Source: Lepidodermella squamata (lineage: Eukaryota; Gastrotricha). From it: a stretch of 64,000 nucleotides of DNA. Positions 1 through 10,929 of the stretch are shown piece by piece; positions within the stretch are counted from its first letter, which is position 1, and every line of letters begins with the position of its first letter. Location of the stretch: the NCBI GenBank assembly GCA_047495785.1, contig JBLDXI010000033.1, positions 558,001 to 622,000 on the forward strand, written 5' to 3'. The position numbers and the translations under genes are program-made. The notes beneath the pieces are model-generated. The model ran no database searches. It saw nothing but the letters and a program-made list of their open reading frames with translations, and was not told the origin of the DNA.

Positions 1-105
1 ATTGATCTTCTTGTGTTCATCGCAGCAATGTCAGGATTTGTCGCAATTGTGTGCTACTCATTTTTTACGATTTCAGAGAGCGAAGCAAAGAAACTTGCAT
101 TATGA
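1..105 (+). CDS. C-terminal end of a Cys-loop channel (5' partial)
   Basis: The window opens inside the last membrane helix (M4) of a Cys-loop receptor subunit. The frame from base 1 is open for 34 codons to a TGA at 103–105. The tail ISESEAKKLAL nearly matches ISESEARKIAL at the end of the complete channel at 2344–3576, so this is its close paralog. Only M4 and the short tail are visible. It shows that the channel array extends to the left of the window. Confidence 0.8.
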   Translation: MDLLVFIAAMSGFVAIVCYSFFTISESEAKKLAL

Positions 106-382
106 ACCGTGATCTCTGTAGAAAGCTTTTACAGTTTATTTTGTCACAAAATATGCGCACGTTGAAACATTTTTGCAATAAAATTACGATTATATTCAAT
201 CGCGTAGCACAAGCAAATACCAGCCGTGAATTTCCAATACGCAATTACCACTCCGGACTATAATTACTCTCGTATCGATTTCTGTGAGTGTCGTCGCAGT
301 ATCGAACTGCCGTCTTACATTACCATCCTGGATGCGAGACCAATTTGGTTGTTTCCATGTGAGCAAAATTTAGCTCGAAATT

Positions 383-1567
383 ATGCATGTACTTCGGCTC
401 CAATTAGTCCTGTGCATCATAGCTGTGAAGCTTGAAAAGATCGCGTCTTTTGTTGAAGGAGATGACGAACTTGGGAAAGAAGCTACCCTTCAACTCATGC
501 GAGCTTGCAAACAGCTTTCGCCTGAAGTTTATTCCCCTACATGCATCAGAGGCCAAGGAAGGGGTGGAGTCTGCATTCCAACCAACGTTACCATACTCTT
601 CCAACCCGACTATCTGAAAGATGTCAACGACATTCAGCAGACTTTCACATTTACTGGAACTTTGAGATTTCTTTGGACAATAAAATGCCCTGAATTGGTC
701 TTCAATTACTCAAGAATCGTCAATACTGATCCTAATTTGTTCTGGAAACCAACGATCAATCACAAAAACACCCCTGTCAACTTCGGCATGGATGACGGAG
801 TTACAACTCGGTTCTTTTATAAACTAAACTATGGCAATGCGAAAAATCCAATCGAATTCAACTGGAACAGATTCGGGTCATTTTTGTCGATATGTCAAAT
901 GGATTTGAAGTACTTCCCGTTCGATGCCCAGGACTGCAAGGTGCTAATGTTGCTTCAAGAGCGCGTTGAAGCAGCTATGTTTCTGGGGCCGGTGAGTTTC
1001 CCGGTAGCAGACAGCTTTCTGACATCAAATGAAAACTGGGTTGTAACTCGGTTCTCGACCCAACTCTACACGGTTATTATCGAAGGCAGTAATCGAAGTG
1101 AAGCGGCTTTCCAGTTCCGAATCAAGCGACTCCCTGGTTACTACATCAACCATCTAATGGTGCCATCAATTTGCCTGGCGTTATTAGAAATGTTTCTTTT
1201 CGCTGTCCCACCGGCGATACCAGATCGACCGATGTTTGCTGTAACTATTCTTTTAGCGCTAACCTTCCTGCAGAGCCAAGTTGCTGCAGCTGTCCCGCCG
1301 AAGGATGAGCGAATTTTCCTTGCCACTTTCACATATCTATGCCAGGTTTTCTCACTTATCTGCACCATGTTTTTCACGGTGAGTTGCGGATACTCACGGA
1401 CCTGGAAGAAGTTCTACAGGCGAACTTTCGGGGTGAAAAAGCTAGTAATTTCACTGGAAAGAATCATTGACTTGATCGCACTGGTTATCGCTGTGTTTTG
1501 TTTCCTGGGCATTATTGGTTATGCATTTTCCACAATCGCTGAGAGCGAGAGAGTAAACGATTCTTGA
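383..1567 (+). CDS. Cys-loop ligand-gated ion channel subunit, intronless
   Basis: A 394-residue pentameric ligand-gated channel subunit of the nicotinic-receptor superfamily, in one exon. The first ATG gives a hydrophobic signal peptide (about residues 1–22). The extracellular domain holds the signature Cys-loop C171–C185 with 13 residues between and FPFD inside it. Four membrane helices follow at about 252–275, 283–306, 311–335 and 360–384. M2 reads TILLALTFLQSQV and keeps the gate leucine (9'). The M1–M2 turn is PDRP, which puts Asp at -1' where cation channels carry Glu. The M3–M4 loop is only about 22 residues. An extra Cys pair (C54, C64) lies in an N-terminal SPEVYSPTC segment. There are no vicinal loop-C cysteines, so the ligand cannot be read from the sequence. 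The neighbours are paralogs. Confidence 0.9.
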   Translation: MHVLRLQLVLCIIAVKLEKIASFVEGDDELGKEATLQLMRACKQLSPEVYSPTCIRGQGRGGVCIPTNVTILFQPDYLKDVNDIQQTFTFTGTLRFLWTIKCPELVFNYSRIVNTDPNLFWKPTINHKNTPVNFGMDDGVTTRFFYKLNYGNAKNPIEFNWNRFGSFLSICQMDLKYFPFDAQDCKVLMLLQERVEAAMFLGPVSFPVADSFLTSNENWVVTRFSTQLYTVIIEGSNRSEAAFQFRIKRLPGYYINHLMVPSICLALLEMFLFAVPPAIPDRPMFAVTILLALTFLQSQVAAAVPPKDERIFLATFTYLCQVFSLICTMFFTVSCGYSRTWKKFYRRTFGVKKLVISLERIIDLIALVIAVFCFLGIIGYAFSTIAESERVNDS

Positions 1568-2343
1568 ATTTTGATTGTTTGCACCATCATACGAAATTCA
1601 TTCGATAATAAATTATCACGAAATTGTGCTCGTATCCCTGGCAATTGTCACATAAGTCGAACTCAGGTTTAATTTTGTGTCATTACTTTTCCATCCCTAT
1701 GAGCATATTGATGCAGGCAATTCGCGGGTTATCCGGCTCCCATGCACCCAGGCCACTATCCAGCTCCAGTTGCAGGACCCCAGTCGCCAACCGGTCATCC
1801 AGCGCTACCGCGCCGCGTTATACAACGCCAGCTTCTGGCTATACCTGCCCACCAGCTGGCGCCCCTGGTGCTCCCGTTTATTACTTATTAACCATCTCGT
1901 TAAATGTCACGCCAGGCCAATCGATTTTAGCTGCTATCTTCTTATGCCTCTGTACTTCAAAAGCCTTATACTGTCGTAAAATTAATCCAAGAGCTTCTCT
2001 ATAATTTAAATAAATGCCTAAAAAGGATTCATTTCATGATACTAGTTTATAGTACCGACTTTAAAATGTCTTGGGACATTATTCTTAGGTAGAGAAAATT
2101 GCATTTCATGTTATAAATGGATGAGAACGGAAAAACTGTATCGCACGCAATATAAAAATGGCATGGAACGGCGCGCCTCGATCAATCATCCTTTTTGTAG
2201 ACATAGACTAATTCTTGGGTCAACGGGGATTTAGTAATTATCCGCAAGAGTTTACAGCTCACGTGAGGTATTGCTCACCAGCCATGTGATGCGGGATGTG
2301 GGATTGAAACATGTTTTGGACGAAATAACGGACCGGTTGTTGC
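1568..2343. other. Intergenic between channel genes
   Basis: This stretch lies between two tandem channel genes. Bases about 1595–1715 resemble about 7775–7910, upstream of another channel gene (shared blocks include TTCATT-GATAATAAAT and AATTTTG-GTCA-T-CTTTTCC), so flanking DNA was copied along with the genes. A GC-rich proline/glycine-coding remnant sits at 1737–1890 and is listed separately. No other gene is seen. Confidence 0.6.
1737..1890 (+). pseudogene. Pro/Gly/Tyr-rich coding remnant
   Basis: A short GC-rich block reads GYPAPMHPGHYPAP in one frame. After a one-base shift it continues as TTPASGYTCPPAGAPGAPVYY-like sequence and then stops. The composition differs sharply from the AT-rich intergenic DNA around it. 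It resembles the low-complexity GYP repeats found at the ends of many animal proteins, but no family can be assigned. Probably a broken gene piece brought in by duplication or retroposition. Confidence 0.3.
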
Positions 2344-3576
2344 ATGTTTCATATCAAACGGCCAAATTTGAATGTCCGAAAAACGACTATTTTTCTGTCG
2401 TTACTAGCGCTTACTTGTCCAACCAGAGGCGATGAGCTGGACGAGCTCAGATTGGAGACAACGTTGGAAATGCGCCGGCTTTGCAAACACATGTCGCCTG
2501 AAGTGTATTCGCCAACCTGCATGAGGGGCCAGGGACGGGGTGGAGTTTGCATTCCAACGAATGTTACTATCCTCCTACAGCCGGACTATCTCAAGGAAGT
2601 CAACGACCTGTCTCAGTCATTTACTTTCACGGGAACGCTAAGATTCCTTTGGACTGTCAAGTGCCCACAATTCTTCTTCAACTACTCGAGAATCGTCAAT
2701 ACAGATCTGAGCGTGTACTGGAAGCCTACAATCAACCATAAGAACACCCCGGTAAATTTTGGCATGGATGATGGAGTCACAACTCGGTTCTTTTACAAAC
2801 TCAACTACGGCAACGAAAAAAATCCTATCGAATTCAACTGGAATAGATACGGGTCATTTCTCTCAATTTGCGAAATGGATCTCAAATACTTCCCATTCGA
2901 TCATCAAGATTGTCAAATCCTGCTTTTGCTTCAGGAAAGAATCGAAGCTTCGATGTTCACCGAGCCTGTTCAGTTTCCGGTTTATGATATTTTCCTAAAT
3001 TCGAATGAAAATTGGGTTGTTAGCCGGTACGCAAGTCGTTTATACACAGTTGTTGTAGAAGGAAGTAACAGAAGCGAGGCAGCTTTTACTTTTCGGTTGC
3101 TTCGAAAGCCAGACTATTATGTTAACCATCTCATGATTCCGTGTATGTGCATTTCATTCCTGGAGATTACGCTGTTCGCTGTCCCGCCCCGTGTCCCGGA
3201 TCGGCCCGTTTTCGATGTCACGATTATGCTCGCCTTAACTTTCTTGCAAAGTCAGATAGTTGAGTCGGTTCCGCAGAAAAGTGAACGAATTTTTCTTGTC
3301 AACTTCACCGATTTTTGCCAAATGCTGTCACTTCTATGCACGATTTTCTTCGTTGTCAGCTGTGGATACGTCAGGACGTACCAGACGTTTTTCAACAAAG
3401 TGGTTGTGGTTGATTTGAGCATTATCGGCTTCGACCAAAAGCGGAAACTCTTCTTACATCGAGAAAGAGTGATTGACTTTATTGTTTTCATCATAGCCAT
3501 GCTGGGATTCGTGGCGATCATATGCTATGCAGTTTCTACTATTTCAGAGAGCGAAGCACGGAAAATTGCATTATGA
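2344..3576 (+). CDS. Cys-loop ligand-gated ion channel subunit, intronless
   Basis: A 410-residue paralog of the channel at 383–1567, sharing long blocks such as FNYSRIVNTD, INHKNTPVNFGMDDGV and IEFNWNR. The Cys-loop is CEMDLKYFPFDHQDC, about residues 176–190. The extra N-terminal Cys pair flanks RGQGRGG. M2 reads TIMLALTFLQSQIVESVP after a PDRP turn, with Glu near 20'. The M3–M4 linker is about 33 residues, longer than in its neighbour but far short of canonical neuronal receptors. The tail ISESEARKIAL is shared with the partial copy at the left edge. The start at 2344 leaves a charged stretch before the hydrophobic segment at about residues 15–25, which is acceptable as a signal peptide. 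Ligand unknown. Confidence 0.9.
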   Translation: MFHIKRPNLNVRKTTIFLSLLALTCPTRGDELDELRLETTLEMRRLCKHMSPEVYSPTCMRGQGRGGVCIPTNVTILLQPDYLKEVNDLSQSFTFTGTLRFLWTVKCPQFFFNYSRIVNTDLSVYWKPTINHKNTPVNFGMDDGVTTRFFYKLNYGNEKNPIEFNWNRYGSFLSICEMDLKYFPFDHQDCQILLLLQERIEASMFTEPVQFPVYDIFLNSNENWVVSRYASRLYTVVVEGSNRSEAAFTFRLLRKPDYYVNHLMIPCMCISFLEITLFAVPPRVPDRPVFDVTIMLALTFLQSQIVESVPQKSERIFLVNFTDFCQMLSLLCTIFFVVSCGYVRTYQTFFNKVVVVDLSIIGFDQKRKLFLHRERVIDFIVFIIAMLGFVAIICYAVSTISESEARKIAL

Positions 3577-4703
3577 ACTGAGAATTTTGCGTCATTAGCT
3601 TATTGTTAACATTGCTGTACGTACTTTGTATTTTTCGATCTGGCAGATGGGTGCGAAATTCCGATTGAAGATATTTTCATGAAAGTTTGGCATTTGGCAG
3701 CTCTAGCAATTTCTCAAAATCTCAAAGATACACATACAACGGTCCTTACGCTGAATTCACATTATGAATTTATCAAGCCCTACTCGTCAAATTGTGATTT
3801 CCGTTGAGAGATAGTCAGTTGGTCAGATGCGCCAAAAATTAGTTTTTTGAATGGAAATTGATAAACGCTAGCTCTGAAAAATTATTTCGAAACAATTTAC
3901 GAATGGGGGAATACTCAATATGTCTGGCCGTATTCGTGCATTGTTTCGAAATAATTTTTCATTTATTTTCACGAATAAAGTTATGCACTCAGTAAATTGT
4001 TTATCGTCACATTGATTTTTTGCACACTTTGAAACATGTTTTGCAATAAATAAACTATGTTATAGGGCGCCATACCGATTCTCGAGTTGTTACGTAGTGG
4101 TGCGCAGCCAGCGCGCGTTGGCGCACATAGCGGCGCTGTGGTGTTCCCAGTACTCACGCATTTGGCTATGAGAGCGTGGTAAAGTAGAAGGAGTGGCGTT
4201 CCTATTTCCCCGTCACCTTCCGCGAAGTCATCGACGTGTCCTCTTGAACAGACCTTCCTGTTTATCAAAGCTACCTGCTCTCATTCGCTTTCTCTGCTTG
4301 TCATAGTCTTTGCAGTTCCGCAGTTAAATAATTCTTGCAAGGTTCCTTTGGAAAAACTATATTGACCTGGAAACTAAAGCTTCATTTGTATAAAAACGCT
4401 CTTCCGAGGATGCAAGATACGCATGTGTAACGCATGCTAATTATTATCTAGATTAGCATACCCATACTACTGATACACTTATGATGTCAATACATGCGCA
4501 TTCCTAAAATCACGCGTGGAGCACGACTCATGAGATAATTGGGTGGTGCTGATGTCTTGCCAATCCCTGAATTAAAATCTGGAAAATAACAGGGATGTAA
4601 TTTTGGGTTGCCACTCAGATCTGATTGAAAAAGTGACTTGAAACCGGGTCATTTTTCATCACGAGCCTCTGTGATTACTTATTGGATTTCTGCTTCACCA
4701 AAG
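3577..4703. other. Intergenic, with a small inverted repeat
   Basis: No gene is seen. A perfect 20-bp inverted repeat lies at 3876–3895 and 3941–3960 with a 45-nt spacer, possibly a transposon relic. The rest is AT-rich unique sequence upstream of the first class C receptor. Confidence 0.5.
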
Positions 4704-7158
4704 ATGCTTCTTTATATGCTACATTATGCTAGTTACGCTCTTGCTTTGGCCCAGTACAAGAAGCCCAATGAGCTAGTCATGTTGAATATGATGCCACTAA
4801 GCAGCCCTAATATTCCTACCGCTTGCAGCACGGCGGCTAAATTAGTGATTGATACGGCGAATTCACGCAAAGACATTCTGCCTGATTACCACATTCGTAT
4901 GGTACTCAAAGACGAAGGACCAGCAGCTACGAGAGCCTCGCAGAGTTTTGTAAACTTCTTATGGGAATTCGAAAGAAATCTAACGAACAATTCCTACATG
5001 TCTCCTATGGTGATTGGAACTTCATTAGCTTGCCAGAGTAAGTTTTCGAGTCATTTTTTCTAAAAATTTAGTATAAAAATTTTTTGTTTCTATAGCCAAT
5101 GCACTGACAGTCAAGGTCAACAAGTTCATTCAGTTTGCTGAAGGTTGCGCTGGACCTTTTCTTATCGCAAGGCGAAACTTGTATAACCACTTGTATCGAG
5201 CCCAAGGACCTTTCGAAAATATCGGCATCCTCATTCCACTGTTCGCGAGAAAAGTTGGTGGATGGAATCAAATGGCTATATTCACCTCATCAGCAAATGC
5301 TAACGACGACATTTTCGGACGAATGTTACAGGGCATTTTCGCGGAAAATGATATCGAAGTCCCCTACTTCGGAAGTGAACCCGAGGTGAATCAAGATGTG
5401 ATTGATGCCATCAAATCTAGCGGGGCGCGAGTCATTGTGATGGCTCATGGGAATATCGGGGCGAACTACGTGAAGTTTCTCTGCTTAGCGTACAATGCAG
5501 GCATGACAGCACCTTACTACGTTTACATCGTTAACTTCTTCGCCTATACCACAGCTGGTGATCCCAGCTTGCCATTGATACCAGGCTGCACTAGGTTTAT
5601 GATAGCTGAAATGTTAAAGGTTACCTTTTTCTTCGGCATTGTTAACTTCGCATGGGAAAAGTTCGGACCAACGCCATTTGGCTATGATAACGATTATTTC
5701 GAAGCCTATCTAGCCAGAGAGCTCAACGGCACAAGAGTCGGGGATATAAATCAACGCCACGTTTGTCATGACGCAGCAATGGGGACAATTCTGGCCCTTA
5801 ACAGGAGTGAAGCCGTACTTCGCGAAAAGTACAACATGAGCTTGAAGGACTTTTCGACTAATCCTGATTTGGTCCGGCACGTTGTAAATGCCAGTACAGC
5901 CCTGACGGATTTTGTTGGCCTGAGAGCTGGAAGGATTCGATTCTCTGAGCGTTTGCTGATCGACAACGAGGACGTTTTCGTAGTACAGCAGGTTCCTGGA
6001 TCTGTTCGTATTGTCTACAAAATCACTCGAACTGATAATGACATCAGAACACTGAAAAACGCTAGTTCTTGGAAACTGAATCCAATGAGTGCCCCAGTTT
6101 GGTATACCAAGTCTGGACAGCCCCCCAAAGACCTGTCCCAGGTAATCCACCTATCATCCGAGTTTCCAACATCATCCTTTGGCGTGTTACTATCGATCGC
6201 TATTGCTTCAGCAATAACGCATGTGTCGATTTATGTTTTGCTGTCTCGGAAGGCTAATCGAGACAATTTCATCTTCTTTTTCGATTTTCCAACGAATTCT
6301 CTCCTTCTGTTCGGATGTGTAATCTTAGACTTGGGCGCCATTTTGTTGCTGTTAGAAATTTCGTACAACCCAGATGCTTTATGCCAGATTCGCCCGTTAT
6401 TTATATCTCTCGGTATAACAATTTGTAACGCAGTGATGCTGGTTCGAATTATTGGGCTACGCGATATCATGCGATCTCTTAGAAACCTGATGCCTCGTCA
6501 GAGCAAAGCCAATAGCATAACTGCAGTTTATTTCAACAATTACATGAGCAAGCGAGTGCCAACGTCCAAAAGACTGCAGTCCTTTGCATCCTTGATTGCT
6601 TCTGGGTGTATCCTAGCTGTTGTACTGATATGGATTTTCGGAGTTGATCACTTCAAAGTTGGGTATACAACCACGCCCGTTTCTTTTGACGAAGATCTCG
6701 ACTCATATTATGACACCAGGCATTATTTCTGCAGCTCAGTCAATGAATTATCGTGGCTCGGAGCGATTATCGGTATTAATGGGTTGATCACACTTGTCAA
6801 CTGTTTCTTCACTTACGATAGCCGGACTAAGCTGGAGACTCCGCTGGCTTTCTACAAGTTCGAATGCAACCTTCTAAGATTGGCGATAGTAAATGCAGCA
6901 ACCATTTTCTTCGCATTCCTTCTGATTGCCTATCTGATGTCGGGATCTGAAATCAATCAAATCACGGTCGTTGCGGTTGGGTCACTTTTATATTCGAACT
7001 CCATCTATCTGATATTGAACTACCCAGTTTGGTCGAATCGATGGCCAGTGGCAAAGATTGAAAACTCAAAATTTAGCGTTTCATCGAAGCACGTGGTGGG
7101 AGGATCCCGCTACAATCAAGTCTACATCAATGATAATAAGCGAACATCACGCCATTAA
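4704..7158 (+). CDS. Class C GPCR, GABA-B-receptor-like (copy A)
   Basis: Two exons, 4704–5037 and 5096–7158, flank a 58-nt GT–AG intron in phase 1 and give about 798 residues. The ATG at 4704 starts a signal peptide (LLYMLHYASYALALAQ). The ectodomain is a periplasmic-binding-protein/ANF-receptor fold (NELVMLNMMP, AEGCAGPFLIARR, YRAQGP). The junction WYTKSGQPPKD matches the WxGGxPPxD motif before TM1 of GABA-B receptors. Seven membrane segments follow, with WLGAIIGINGLITLVNCFFTYDSR aligning to the TM5–TM6 region of GABA-B. There is no C-terminal coiled coil, unlike vertebrate GABA-B subunits. It presumably signals through G proteins; ligand unknown. Copies B and C have the intron at the same place and phase. 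Confidence 0.88.
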
Positions 7159-7986
7159 ACGCTCACACGGCTCTCCACATTGTTGGAGATTTCAGAATTA
7201 TATATTCAAAAAATCGTTCACTTGCATATGGAAAAATAGACTAAAGTTAGATTGATGTATTAATTGTGGAAGCTTTATCATTTTTTAGAATTCTGATTCG
7301 ATCGATTTATTATCTCACTTACGTTACACCTTATAAAGAACCGCGAACGAAGAGAGTTTTTTCAAATATATAATCCGTGCCATCCAAGATGGTTGATTCA
7401 GCAGCAAAAGATTGGACTTATTCGTTTATTTGTCAGCGAACAGATTCAGGAGGATTTTAATCTGCGTTTTCATGCATTTTTCTTAGTACCTTACAGTTCA
7501 AACTTGTACTTTCAGGGTACCTCTCCAAATCCTAACGGTCGCGAAATTCGCTGATTTACGGGAATGATCCTTGACCTGGCCTCGAACAGGACCCATCGAA
7601 AACCGGCCAGGAATAGCATCTTTAATGCACTCAGGGTATATCGCAGTTAGCTAGGATGAAAGTGTTCAAAATTGCACCAGATTACGGTAAACCATCAACA
7701 TAAACAGTCACATGTGCTCTACAGCTACAACGTCAACGATTCCTAAATTTTTTGATGGTATCCACTGTCAAACGAGGTTCATTTGATAATAAATGAATAC
7801 GAGACGATGGCAACGTCCTTGCCAATTGCCAAATGACGAACTCTGATTCAATTTTGCGTCAGTGCTTTTCCGATCAGGATTTTTAATTTCCTGTGAGTAT
7901 ATTTATGCAAGCAGATAAAACAAACAAACCAGCCTGTTCATTGCAATGAAACTTGCTTTTTTTCATTATCGAGATAATTCCGCGAC
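7159..7986. other. Intergenic between copy A receptor and channel
   Basis: No gene is seen. About 7775–7910 is similar to 1595–1715, downstream of the first complete channel, which marks a shared duplicated flank. The remainder is AT-rich with no clear signal. Confidence 0.5.
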
Positions 7987-9144
7987 ATGCATTGGAATTT
8001 ACTGCTGTTTTTAGGAGCTGTTTTGGTGTTCCGATTATGCCATGGTTCAGATTACAGCCACGCGATAGATCTTATCCAAACTCAAGCTCGCGAGTTTCTA
8101 ACAAAGTGCCCAAATCTATCACCCGAAATTTATAGTCCAAGTTGCACGGGTGGGCCGAGGGCTGGCTCTTGTGAAGTAACGGCTGTCTATCCCCAACTTT
8201 CACCCGCAAGACTGGATGATGTTAGCGCTATTGAAGAGACCTTCACTATTTCTGGAGCTGTGAGATTCATTTGGTATGTAAAATGTCCAAACATAACAAC
8301 AGATTCTCGCATCACTAACGCTAATCCGCATCTATACTGGAAGCCCAACGTTTACCACAAAAACACGCCAAATAATTTCGGCATGGCTGATTCATTTGTA
8401 AGTAGGTTCTTCTTCAAATTTAACGTCTCAAAGCCAGACATCATTGAGGTCGCGTGGGCTAAATACGGCTCGCTTCTTACTACTTGTGAAATGGACTTTG
8501 GTCGGTTTCCATTCGACACGCAGTATTGTGAAGTCGTATTTTCCATGCAGGAAAACTTTGTCGCCGTTGCATTTGCCGAACCTGTCAATTTTATAGTCAA
8601 ACAACAGTTTCTTGATTCGAATGACGGTTGGTTGATCGCCTCTGGTGAGACGTCCATTTATGAAGTGGAAATGGATGGCAGTAACAGAAGTGAGGTTGCT
8701 TTCAGGTTGATCCTAAAACGGAAGCCAGACTTTTACGTGAATCATCTAATGATTCCAACATCGCTTCTCTCTGCCCTCCTTTTGATCTCATTTGCTATGT
8801 ATCCGTCAGTTCCTGATAGACCAGCTTTCTCGCTGACAATTCTCCTGGCTCTCACTTTTCTCCAAGGGCAAGTTCTAGATCGACTGCCGAACAAAAACGA
8901 CCGATTGTTCCTGTCGAATTTTACGGACCTTTGCCTCGCGCATTCAGCTATGGGAACGGTATATTTCTTGATTAGTTGCGGATTCGCAAAGACGCATAAG
9001 AAACTCGCTTCGCGGCCTCTTTTTAGAGGCCAAATCTCACTTTGCAGACTCGTTGACTTGCTCGTCTTCTTCATTCTCCTAGTTTGCTACTTTGGTATAC
9101 TAATTTACGCTCTAGTTGAAGCTAGAGACTCGGCTGTCATGTGA
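7987..9144 (+). CDS. Cys-loop ligand-gated ion channel subunit, intronless
   Basis: A 385-residue channel of the same family, more diverged than its left-hand neighbours. The ATG at 7987 gives a clear signal peptide (LLLFLGAVLVFRLCHG); an upstream in-frame-free start at 7953 is not needed. The Cys-loop is CEMDFGRFPFDTQYC. The N-terminal Cys pair is kept, but RGQGRGG is replaced by a shorter loop (SCTGGPRAGSC). M2 is TILLALTFLQGQVLDRLP after VPDRP, with Asp near 20'. The M3–M4 loop is about 22 residues. An AATAAA lies about 25 nt after the stop. The next channel begins only 150 nt downstream. Confidence 0.9.
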   Translation: MHWNLLLFLGAVLVFRLCHGSDYSHAIDLIQTQAREFLTKCPNLSPEIYSPSCTGGPRAGSCEVTAVYPQLSPARLDDVSAIEETFTISGAVRFIWYVKCPNITTDSRITNANPHLYWKPNVYHKNTPNNFGMADSFVSRFFFKFNVSKPDIIEVAWAKYGSLLTTCEMDFGRFPFDTQYCEVVFSMQENFVAVAFAEPVNFIVKQQFLDSNDGWLIASGETSIYEVEMDGSNRSEVAFRLILKRKPDFYVNHLMIPTSLLSALLLISFAMYPSVPDRPAFSLTILLALTFLQGQVLDRLPNKNDRLFLSNFTDLCLAHSAMGTVYFLISCGFAKTHKKLASRPLFRGQISLCRLVDLLVFFILLVCYFGILIYALVEARDSAVM

Positions 9145-9294
9145 TCAAGATTGTTTTCTAACATGAATCAATAAATTGCCGGTGTGAAAACCAGCTGATT
9201 TGTAAGTGTGTTGAGTTTTTATTTGCTTATCAATTAAAAATGCGCGTCCCGAAAACTATCCAGACAAAAACAACCGACGCATTCATTTTTATAG

Positions 9295-10488
9295 ATGATT
9301 CGCCCCATAGAGTTGTTTCTACTGTCTTCGATTCCTTGCCTGATCTCAGCATGCTACAGCGAATTCGATGCACTAACTCATGAAGCTGCACTAGATCTGA
9401 TGAGAAAATGCCGCCATTTCTCACCTGAGGTCTATTCCCCAAACTGCATTCGCGGACAGGGCCGCGGAGGCATTTGTGAACCGACCAATGTTACCATCCT
9501 ATTTCAACCAGATCATCTTGAAGGAGTTAACGATCTTGCCGAGACTTTCACGATAACAGCTACTTTACGCTTCATCTGGACGATCCGATGTCAGAATTTT
9601 ACCGCTGAATTTTCTAGAATTGTTTCGACAGATGAGCATTTGTTTTGGAAACCGAACATTAATCACAAAAACACGCCTAGTAATTTTGACTTGAGTTCCG
9701 ATGTCGCGACAAGATTCTTTTATAAAGTCACAATGGGAAACAACACACCCATCGAGTTCAATTGGAATCGTTATGGGTCCTTTCTATCCCTCTGTGATTT
9801 GAATTACGAGCACTTTCCATTTGATCAGCAAAACTGTGCCGTAATATTTCTGTTACAAGAGCGAGTTGAAGCCGTGACCTTCGCAAGACCTATCACATTT
9901 GCGGTTTACAACAGCTTCCTAATCTCTAATGATAACTGGCTGGTTACCAATTACTCAACAAAGCTATACACTGTTGTTATCGAGGGTAGCAATCGTAGCA
10001 TAATCGACTTTCAGTTCGTTTTCCAGCGAGTTCCAGACTACTACGTAACACATTTGATAATACCAAGCGAGTTCCTATCGGCATTGATAATATTTCTATT
10101 CGCGATTCCGCCGCATATCCCTGACCGGCCGATGTTCGCTATGACAGTTTTGGTGGCCCTCACCTTCCTCCAGAGCCAAATAATGGCTCTAGTGCCCCCG
10201 AAGAGTATACGAAATTTCCTCGTCAATTTCACCGATATGGGCCTAGCTTTCTCGCTAGCTTGCACAAGTTACTTCATCGTCAGCTGTGGCTACTCTCAAA
10301 CATGGCGGAAAAGGTTTACAAAACGGAAGATTAACGTAAAGTCCTGCAGAATCTCCATTCAAAGACTTATAGATTTATTAGCCTTTTTAATGGCTCTTGC
10401 TGCATTTGTTGGAATCTCCTCGTTTGGTTTGACGACTATTTTAGGCTTAGATCATAAATATTCGCAGGCTCGAAATCAAAGTGCTTGA
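9295..10488 (+). CDS. Cys-loop ligand-gated ion channel subunit, intronless
   Basis: A 397-residue paralog with signal peptide, the SPEVYSPNCIRGQGRGG segment, and Cys-loop CDLNYEHFPFDQQNC. M2 is TVLVALTFLQSQIMALVP after IPDRP. The M3–M4 loop is about 25 residues. A pyrimidine-rich acceptor (TTTTTATAG) ends directly before the ATG at 9295, consistent with a trans-spliced leader or 5'UTR intron. An AATAAA follows the stop by a few bases. It lies 150 nt after the preceding channel on the same strand, so the two could be one operon. Ligand unknown. Confidence 0.9.
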   Translation: MIRPIELFLLSSIPCLISACYSEFDALTHEAALDLMRKCRHFSPEVYSPNCIRGQGRGGICEPTNVTILFQPDHLEGVNDLAETFTITATLRFIWTIRCQNFTAEFSRIVSTDEHLFWKPNINHKNTPSNFDLSSDVATRFFYKVTMGNNTPIEFNWNRYGSFLSLCDLNYEHFPFDQQNCAVIFLLQERVEAVTFARPITFAVYNSFLISNDNWLVTNYSTKLYTVVIEGSNRSIIDFQFVFQRVPDYYVTHLIIPSEFLSALIIFLFAIPPHIPDRPMFAMTVLVALTFLQSQIMALVPPKSIRNFLVNFTDMGLAFSLACTSYFIVSCGYSQTWRKRFTKRKINVKSCRISIQRLIDLLAFLMALAAFVGISSFGLTTILGLDHKYSQARNQSA

Positions 10489-10929
10489 TCAACTAAATAA
10501 AACGAACAGTAAGCTCGAAATCTGATCTTACTTTTTGTATTTAGCTAAGACTTCATCGCTACCGATTTGGAAGAGTTTGAATGTAATGCAACACTCTCCG
10601 GTGAATTCGAAGTGTAAATATAGCAATCACTCGCGTTCAACATTTAGAATTTCAAACCAATAGGAACGACTTCGTATGGGCGTTGTAGCCGGAAGGCGCA
10701 AAAAGCTTTGGCAAGAGTCACGCAGACGTGCGGTTTCATAAAGCAGTGCAAGTATAAGAGCCGCCAGGATAATCCTGAAAACTGAAAAGTCCCTGGAACT
10801 ATCCGCAGCAGCATTTAGGGGACTGCCCAAACAACGTTTTACTTTACAGTCGTGCAAATTTCACGCGCGCATTACTGGGTATTCTCGTTTTTGTCTTTTG
10901 TGAAGAGTTCAGTTAATCCAAATTCAATA
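10489..10929. other. Intergenic
   Basis: No gene or repeat is seen. It separates the last tandem channel from the copy B class C receptor. Confidence 0.5.
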
